Shown here one piece after another: positions 1 through 4,131 of a stretch of 5,758 nt of DNA. Made by a program: the position numbers and the translations under genes. How positions within the stretch are numbered: position 1 is the stretch's first letter; the number at the start of each line of letters is the position of its first letter. The DNA comes from a bacterium. GTDB lineage: Bacteria; Planctomycetota; B15-G4; JADJEK01. The notes beneath the pieces are model-generated. The model was not told where the DNA came from. It worked only from the letters and a program-made list of their open reading frames with translations, and searched no databases. The stretch is taken from positions 1-5,758 of the forward strand of contig JAUIEL010000462.1 in NCBI GenBank assembly GCA_030428825.1, written 5' to 3'.

Positions 1-589
1 AACCGATCGGCGTCCGCCCTCCGTCCGGCTCGACCGCCCAGGCGACCGGGGCGGAGAGGCGCACGACCTCGCCGCCGCGCTCGAGCGCGAGCGCGCCGTC
101 GTCGCCGACGCGGAGCCGCTCGATCCCCTCGACGTCGAAGGTCACCGCCCCCGCGTCCCGCCCCGGCGCGAGCTCGAGGTCGAACCGGACGGTCCCGTCG
201 ACCGTCCGGAGGACGACGTCGACCCCCTCCCGCACCCCCGGCCGCCGCACGGCGTCGAAGACCGGGAGCCCGGCCGCGCGGACGCCCCCCGTGAAGTACG
301 AGTGCGTCACCCCCCGCGGCGACTCCGCCACGAACGGCGCCTCGCCGTGCCGGATCGAGATCCGTCCGGCCCGCACGCCCTCGGCCAGATCGAGTTCGAA
401 CCCCTCGTCGACGACGCCGACCGCGCCGAACGACGCCCGGGCGCGGTAGCGGACGTCCCCGTCCCACTGCCCGCGGTTCCCGACGAATCCGCCGAACCCG
501 AGGGTCGTCGCCGGCTCGCCCGCGACGGCGGGATGCGCGATCAGTCCGGCGAGAGCGACGATGTGGAGGGATCGGCAGGATCGGAGCAT
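1..589 (-). CDS. Secreted protein with an SBBP/propeller-associated N-terminal domain (DUF7948-like), partial
   Basis: The gene reads leftward from an ATG at 589-587 and is still open at the left edge, giving 196 N-terminal residues. Residues 1-23 form a classical Sec signal peptide: arginines at 3 and 6, a hydrophobic core about 8-18, and an A-V-A cleavage site after residue 23. The mature part starts with GFVGNRGQWDGDVRYRARA (33-51), like the 'F-x-E-N-x-G-Q-W' opening of the domain that precedes SBBP beta-propeller repeats in many secreted bacterial proteins. It continues with THSYFTGG (95-102), VREGVDVVLR (119-128) and FDLELAPGRDAGAV (136-149), matching by memory the family's 'NYF-G', 'Y-GIDL-F' and 'YDF-V-PGADP' positions. 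Such proteins are usually long, with propeller repeats and often a C-terminal sorting or secretion domain; none of that is visible here. The molecular function is unknown. It is divergent from htpG. The start is supported by a good ribosome binding site and by the signal peptide. The family call is recognition from memory, so fairly sure rather than certain. Confidence 0.72.
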   Translation of the reverse strand, partial: MLRSCRSLHIVALAGLIAHPAVAGEPATTLGFGGFVGNRGQWDGDVRYRARASFGAVGVVDEGFELDLAEGVRAGRISIRHGEAPFVAESPRGVTHSYFTGGVRAAGLPVFDAVRRPGVREGVDVVLRTVDGTVRFDLELAPGRDAGAVTFDVEGIERLRVGDDGALALERGGEVVRLSAPVAWAVEPDGGRTPIG

Positions 590-595
590 GCGGCG

Positions 596-604
596 TTCCC
601 CTTC
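596..604 (-). promoter_or_regulatory. Ribosome binding site of the secreted-protein gene
   Basis: On the minus strand GAAGGGGAA ends six bases before the ATG at 589. It is purine-rich with suitable spacing. It supports this start, which is also the one that yields an intact signal peptide. Confidence 0.6.
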
Positions 605-649
605 GAGAGGCTCTTCCGTCGGCGAGAGGCGGAGGGACCGGATCCCACC

Positions 650-667
650 CTCGCGGGCGCCCGCGAG
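650..667. repeat. Perfect 18-base palindrome in the divergent intergenic region
   Basis: CTCGCGGGCGCCCGCGAG equals its own reverse complement over all 18 positions and does not extend further. It lies 61 bases before the start codon of the secreted-protein gene and 145 bases before htpG. A symmetric site with no loop suits a dimeric DNA-binding protein better than an RNA hairpin. In GC-rich DNA a 9-bp half-site can arise by chance, so an operator role is inference only. Confidence 0.4.
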
Positions 668-671
668 TCTA
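666..671 (-). promoter_or_regulatory. Weak candidate -10 element for the secreted-protein gene
   Basis: On the minus strand TAGACT (671 to 666) matches four of six positions of the sigma-70 -10 consensus and is one of few AT-containing patches in this gap. I see no credible -35 element at the proper spacing. A start site about seven bases downstream would fall near the centre of the 650-667 palindrome. The assignment is tentative. Confidence 0.18.
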
Positions 672-753
672 TCCGGAGGGAGGCGGAGGCCGGAGCGAGC
701 GGGAGGGCTCGGCGACGCCTCCCGCCGATCCCTTCCGTCTCCCCCCTCCGATC

Positions 754-762
754 TGGCAGAAT
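754..762 (+). promoter_or_regulatory. Weak candidate extended -10 element for htpG
   Basis: TGG followed by CAGAAT resembles an extended -10 (TGn plus four of six -10 matches). It would place transcription start near 769 and leave a leader of about 44 bases. The -35 side (around 733-739) matches poorly. No CIRCE element of the HrcA type is visible, and I cannot recognise a sigma-32-type promoter with confidence, so how htpG responds to heat is not shown by the sequence. Confidence 0.2.
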
Positions 763-796
763 CCGGGGTTCGACCGGACCGTGAGAACCGCAAAGC

Positions 797-804
797 AGGG
801 AGAG
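797..804 (+). promoter_or_regulatory. Ribosome binding site of htpG
   Basis: AGGGAGAG lies eight bases before the ATG at 813. The frame is open upstream to 561 and offers another in-frame ATG at 828. The spacing of this site selects 813: an 828 start would sit 23 bases from it, and the upstream extension does not resemble HtpG. Confidence 0.65.
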
Positions 805-812
805 TGCCCGCG

Positions 813-2741
813 ATGACGACGCAGACGATGGAGTTCCAGGCCGAGACCCGCCAGCTCCTCGACCTGATGATCCACTCGCTCTACCGCCACAAGGAGATCT
901 TCCTCCGCGAGCTGATCTCGAACGCCAGCGACGCCCTCGACAAGGTCCGCTTCGAGGCGCTGACCCGGCCCGAGCTGCTCGAGGGGGACGACGACCTGGC
1001 GATCCGGCTGGAGACCGACCGGGACGCGAGGACGCTGACGATCGCCGACAACGGGATCGGCATGAGCCGCGACGAGGTGATCGAGAACCTCGGCACGATC
1101 GCGCGCTCGGGGACGCGCGAGTTCGTCGCCGCGCTGAAGGACGCGAAGGAGCAGGCGACGAGCGCCCCGGAGCTGATCGGGCAGTTCGGCGTCGGCTTCT
1201 ACTCGGCGTTCATGGTCGCCGACCGCGTCACCGTCGAGACCCGCCGCGCCGACCTCCCGGCCGGCGAAGGGGTGCGCTGGACGTCGACCGGCGGCGGCGC
1301 GTTCGAGCTCGAGACGATCGAGCGGGCGCCGCGCGGCACCCGCATCACCCTCCACCTGAAGGAGCGGGGAGAGGAAGGGGAGGAGATGCCCGAGCTGACC
1401 GCCGAGTGGGCGCTGCGCGGGCTGGTGAAGAAGTACTCCGACTTCGTCCAGTGGCCGATCCGGATGGACGTCGAGCGCGAGGAGGGGGAGGGGGACGACA
1501 AGAAGACGGTCGTGAAGACCGAGACGCTCAACTCGATGAAGCCGCTCTGGACGCGGACGCCGTCCGAGGTGACCGACGAGGAGCACGCCGAGTTCTACAA
1601 GCAGCTCGCGCACGACTGGGAGCCGCCGGGGCGCACGATCCACTTCCGGGCGGAGGGGACGCTCGAGTACACCGCGCTCCTGTACGTCCCGTCGCACCGG
1701 CCGCTCGCGTTCCTCGAGGGGGACCGGGGGAAGTCGAAGCTGTCGCTCTACGTCAAGCGCGTGTTCATCATGGACGACTGCGACGAGCTCCTGCCGCCGT
1801 GGCTCCGGTTCGTGCGCGGCCTCGTCGACTCGTCCGACCTCCCGCTGAACGTCTCCCGCGAGACGCTGCAGCACACGCGGCAGATGGCGCCGATCCGCCG
1901 CCGCCTCGTCACGAAGACGCTCGAGACGTTCAAGAAGTGGCTGGACGACGACCGCGACGCGTACGCGAAGACGTGGGGCGAGTTCGGGCCGCTGATCAAG
2001 GAGGGGATGTACGGCGAGGACGACGAGACGAAGTTCAAGATCGCCGAGGTCTGCCTCTTCCGGTCGACGCGCGGGGACGGCCTCGTCACGCTCGACGAGG
2101 TGATCGAGGCGATGCCGGACGGCCAGGAGGAGGTCTACTGGCTCGCCGGGCCGGACCTCGACACGCTCCGCCGGTCGCCGCACCTCGAGGCGTTCGCCGC
2201 GCGCGGCTACGAGGTCCTCCTCCTGACCGACCCGGTCGACGAGTTCGCGATGCAGCGGCTGACCGAGTTCGACGGCAAGCCGCTGAAGGCGATCGACAAG
2301 GGGGACGTCGACCTCGGCGACGACGAGGAGAAGGCGGCCCGCGACGAGAAGGCGAAGGAGCTGAAGCCGCTCCTCGACGCGGTGAAGGAGCGCCTCGGCG
2401 AGCAGGTGGCGGAGGTCCGCTTCTCGAGCCGCCTGAAGGAGAGCCCGGCCGTCCTCGTGACCGGCGAACAGGACCTCTCGCCGCACATGGCCCGGCTGCT
2501 GCGCGGGATGGACCGCGAGGTGCCGGAGTCGAAGCGGATCCTCGAGCTGAACGCGAGCCACCCGCTGGTGAAGCGGCTCGACGCGCTCCGCGACGGGAGC
2601 GCCGGACGGTTCGGCGACTACTGCGAGCTCCTGTTCGGACAGGCGCAGCTCGCCGAGGGGACGGCGCCGGAGGACCCGCAGCGGTTCAACCGGCTCCTCA
2701 CCTCGCTGATGGTCGGCGAGGACCGCCCCGACGACGAGTGA
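813..2741 (+). CDS. htpG: Molecular chaperone HtpG (bacterial Hsp90)
   Basis: HtpG is the cytosolic bacterial Hsp90, an ATP-driven dimeric chaperone that remodels client proteins with the DnaK system. This copy is complete at 642 residues, close to the usual 620-640. The N-terminal GHKL ATPase domain (about 8-218) shows LRELISNASDALDK (31-44) with catalytic Glu33 and Asn37, DNGIGM (79-84) with the adenine-contacting Asp79, and GQFGVGFYSAF (123-133) as the lid glycine motif. A short acidic linker (about 221-232) replaces the long charged linker of eukaryotic Hsp90. The middle domain includes YVKRVFIMDDC (313-323), RFVRGLVDSSDLPLNVSRETLQ split over 332-353, and Arg349 at the place of the ATP-contacting arginine. 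The C-terminal dimerisation domain covers roughly 515-642, and there is no eukaryotic MEEVD tail. All key residues are present. The gene is monocistronic: divergent from the upstream gene, convergent with corA, and followed five bases after its stop by a hairpin. Confidence 0.98.
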   Translation: MTTQTMEFQAETRQLLDLMIHSLYRHKEIFLRELISNASDALDKVRFEALTRPELLEGDDDLAIRLETDRDARTLTIADNGIGMSRDEVIENLGTIARSGTREFVAALKDAKEQATSAPELIGQFGVGFYSAFMVADRVTVETRRADLPAGEGVRWTSTGGGAFELETIERAPRGTRITLHLKERGEEGEEMPELTAEWALRGLVKKYSDFVQWPIRMDVEREEGEGDDKKTVVKTETLNSMKPLWTRTPSEVTDEEHAEFYKQLAHDWEPPGRTIHFRAEGTLEYTALLYVPSHRPLAFLEGDRGKSKLSLYVKRVFIMDDCDELLPPWLRFVRGLVDSSDLPLNVSRETLQHTRQMAPIRRRLVTKTLETFKKWLDDDRDAYAKTWGEFGPLIKEGMYGEDDETKFKIAEVCLFRSTRGDGLVTLDEVIEAMPDGQEEVYWLAGPDLDTLRRSPHLEAFAARGYEVLLLTDPVDEFAMQRLTEFDGKPLKAIDKGDVDLGDDEEKAARDEKAKELKPLLDAVKERLGEQVAEVRFSSRLKESPAVLVTGEQDLSPHMARLLRGMDREVPESKRILELNASHPLVKRLDALRDGSAGRFGDYCELLFGQAQLAEGTAPEDPQRFNRLLTSLMVGEDRPDDE

Positions 2742-2745
2742 ACCG

Positions 2746-2772
2746 CGCGCGACGCGGCCGCCGCGTCGCGCG
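2746..2772. terminator. 12-bp hairpin after htpG, probably bidirectional terminator
   Basis: Two perfect 12-base arms, CGCGCGACGCGG and CCGCGTCGCGCG, flank a three-base loop (CCG). The stem starts five bases after the first base past the htpG stop. There is no T-tract on either side, so it is not a textbook intrinsic terminator, but very stable U-less hairpins are common at gene ends in GC-rich genomes. Lying between two convergent genes, it could end transcription from both sides. Confidence 0.6.
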
Positions 2773-2833
2773 TCAGTCGACCTCGACCGAGAAGCCGGCC
2801 GTCGCCGCGGCCGCACGGAGGAGGCGCGCCCGA

Positions 2834-2857
2834 CGCCGTGTTCAGGACATCACGGCG
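2834..2857. terminator. Small hairpin after corA, possible weak terminator
   Basis: CGCCGTG (2834-2840) and CACGGCG (2851-2857) pair as a 7-bp stem around a ten-base loop. The hairpin begins 10 bases past the corA stop codon when read on the minus strand. No T-tract follows. It may help end corA transcription ahead of the stronger hairpin at 2746-2772, or may be chance. Confidence 0.28.
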
Positions 2858-2867
2858 GGTCCACCTG

Positions 2868-4001
2868 TCAACGGGGCGCCTCCCTCCGCTTCCCGGACCG
2901 GGACCGGCGCGGGCCGCCGAGCCAGCCGAGCCGGCGGAACGCGAGGAGCATCGTCGCGGCGAGGGCGAGGCCGATCCCCCAGAACGCGAGGTAGCCGTAC
3001 TCCCACCGGAGCTCCGGCATGTTCAGCGGCGCGCGCGTGTCGAAGTTCATCCCGTACACCCCGGCGAGGAACGTGAGCGGGACGAAGATGCTCGCGAGCA
3101 CGGTCAGCACGCGCATCACCTCGTTCGTGCGGTTCGCGAGGCTCGAGAGGTAGACGTCGACGAAGCTCGCCGCGAGCTCGCGGTACGTCTCGATCACGTC
3201 GACGACCTGGAAGACGTGATCCGCCGTGTCGCGGAGGTACGGCTGGGTCGTGCTCGTGAGGAGCGGGTGGCCGTCGCGCAGGAGCTGGGAGTACGTCTCG
3301 CGCAGCGGCCACGCCGCGCGGCGAGAGGTCATCAGCTCGCGGCGCATCCGATACACCTCCGCCAGCGTCGTCTCGTCCGGCGCCTCGACGACCTCGACCT
3401 CGAGCTCCTCGAGCCGCTCGCCGATCCGCTCGAGGTGCGGGAAGTACCCGTCGACGATCGCGTCGAGCAGCATGCAGGCGAGGTAGTCCGCCCCCTCCCG
3501 GCGGATCGAGCGCGACGGTTCTCGGAGCCGGCGCCGGACCGGATCGAGGCAGTCGCCGGGCGCCTCCTGCACCGTCAGCACCCACCCTCGCCCGAGGAAG
3601 AGACTCACCTGCTCCCACCGGTCGTGGCCCGCCGACCGGTCCGCCCCGTCCGCGGTCACCATCCGGATCACGACGAACAGCACGTCGCCGTAGTCCTCGA
3701 CCTTCGGCCGCTGTCCGGCGTTCGCGACGTCCGCCACCGCGAGCCGGTGCAGGCCGAGGAGCCCTCCGAGCTCGGCGAGGAGCGCGCCGTCGCCGATCCC
3801 CTGGAGGTCGAGCCAGGTGACGCCGCCCGCCGCGACCAGGTCGAACGCCTCGCGCGCGCCGGCCGGCGTCTCCTCGACGACCGACTCGCCGTCGGACCGC
3901 ACCACGCGGAGGACCGGCGGCGGCCCCTCCGACGGCGTGACGAACGCGCCGGGCGCCGCCCCGGCGGGCGTCCGGCGCCGGTGGATGATCGATCGACTCA
4001 T
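2868..4001 (-). CDS. corA: CorA-family magnesium/divalent cation channel
   Basis: CorA forms a pentameric inner-membrane channel that admits Mg2+ (and Co2+ or Ni2+ in some members), gated by cytoplasmic Mg2+ binding. The protein is complete at 377 residues, slightly longer than typical (about 315-370). The cytoplasmic domain runs about 29-285, with VTWLDLQG (61-68) and the helical stretch including YLRDTADHVFQVVDVIETYRE (255-275; written here only as a family landmark), ending in the long stalk helix before the membrane. TM1 is about 299-316 and is followed by the signature YGMNF (316-320; GMN at 317-319), the selectivity motif of the pore. TM2 is about 335-355, then a short basic tail. The acidic loop residue Glu330 lies between the two, in the usual MPEL context. 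The start is chosen from the ribosome binding site GGGGAG; the frame stays open far upstream, but that extension is antisense to the next gene and unlike CorA. The gene is convergent with htpG and divergent from the YgfK-like gene. No M-box riboswitch is recognisable in the short leader. Confidence 0.96.
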   Translation of the reverse strand: MSRSIIHRRRTPAGAAPGAFVTPSEGPPPVLRVVRSDGESVVEETPAGAREAFDLVAAGGVTWLDLQGIGDGALLAELGGLLGLHRLAVADVANAGQRPKVEDYGDVLFVVIRMVTADGADRSAGHDRWEQVSLFLGRGWVLTVQEAPGDCLDPVRRRLREPSRSIRREGADYLACMLLDAIVDGYFPHLERIGERLEELEVEVVEAPDETTLAEVYRMRRELMTSRRAAWPLRETYSQLLRDGHPLLTSTTQPYLRDTADHVFQVVDVIETYRELAASFVDVYLSSLANRTNEVMRVLTVLASIFVPLTFLAGVYGMNFDTRAPLNMPELRWEYGYLAFWGIGLALAATMLLAFRRLGWLGGPRRSRSGKRREAPR

Positions 4002-4006
4002 GGCTG

Positions 4007-4012
4007 CTCCCC
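4007..4012 (-). promoter_or_regulatory. Ribosome binding site of corA
   Basis: On the minus strand GGGGAG lies five bases before the ATG at 4001. It decides the start in a frame that stays open upstream. Its first G is also the last base of the inverted repeat at 4012-4040. Confidence 0.65.
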
Positions 4013-4040
4013 GCTCGTCGTTCGGAACCGCCGACGAGCG
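4012..4040. repeat. Inverted repeat abutting the corA ribosome binding site
   Basis: CGCTCGTCG (4012-4020) and CGACGAGCG (4032-4040) are perfect 9-base inverted repeats around an 11-base spacer. In a corA transcript this would be a hairpin whose 3' arm touches the Shine-Dalgarno sequence. As DNA it could be an operator between the two divergent genes. A 9-bp stem with a variable loop is expected by chance about once in a GC-rich window of this size, so its position is the main argument. Confidence 0.4.
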
Positions 4041-4093
4041 TATGTCCCGCCGCCCCGGACGTCGATCGCGCTCCCGCCCCGATCGTCGCGGAC

Positions 4094-4102
4094 TGCTATG
4101 CT
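4094..4102 (+). promoter_or_regulatory. Candidate extended -10 promoter of the YgfK-like gene
   Basis: TGC followed by TATGCT is an extended -10 type sequence (TGn plus four of six -10 matches). It sits 29 bases before the ATG at 4132 in an otherwise very GC-rich stretch. No good -35 lies 16-18 bases upstream, as is common with extended -10 promoters. Transcription would start near 4109, leaving a leader of about 23 bases with the ribosome binding site. Confidence 0.35.
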
Positions 4103-4122
4103 CGCCCCGCGCCCGCCCCGCC

Positions 4123-4129
4123 GAGGAAG
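4123..4129 (+). promoter_or_regulatory. Ribosome binding site of the YgfK-like gene
   Basis: GAGGAAG ends two bases before the ATG at 4132; its AGGA core is four bases away. The spacing is short but workable. The protein has family similarity from its first residues (RPAPFPVLVTRMF), which supports this start over the next in-frame ATG. Confidence 0.55.
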
Positions 4130-4131
4130 CG

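Noticed and set aside
302..784. 160-codon plus-strand open frame over the secreted-protein gene
   Set aside because: The minus strand there encodes a signal peptide and a conserved domain with its own ribosome binding site. The plus frame has Arg/Pro-rich low-information sequence.
784..807. Possible CIRCE (HrcA) element before htpG because of GAGTGC at 802-807
   Set aside because: Only part of the right half-site is present. No TTAGCACTC-like left arm occurs at the required nine-base spacing.
561..812. 84-codon N-terminal extension of htpG to an upstream ATG
   Set aside because: The extension is Arg/Ser/Pro-rich and unlike any Hsp90 N-terminus. A well-spaced ribosome binding site precedes the ATG at 813, which gives a normal HtpG length.
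669..2816. 715-codon open frame on the minus strand opposite htpG
   Set aside because: It is antisense to an unmistakable HtpG. Its composition (runs of Arg, Leu, Val, Glu, Ala) is the usual by-product of G/C-ending codons, and no protein family is recognisable.
1406..3076. 556-codon plus-strand open frame overlapping htpG and the corA tail
   Set aside because: It is an out-of-frame shadow of htpG rich in Arg, Gly, Ala and Pro, running into corA antisense. It has no ribosome binding site and no recognisable domain.
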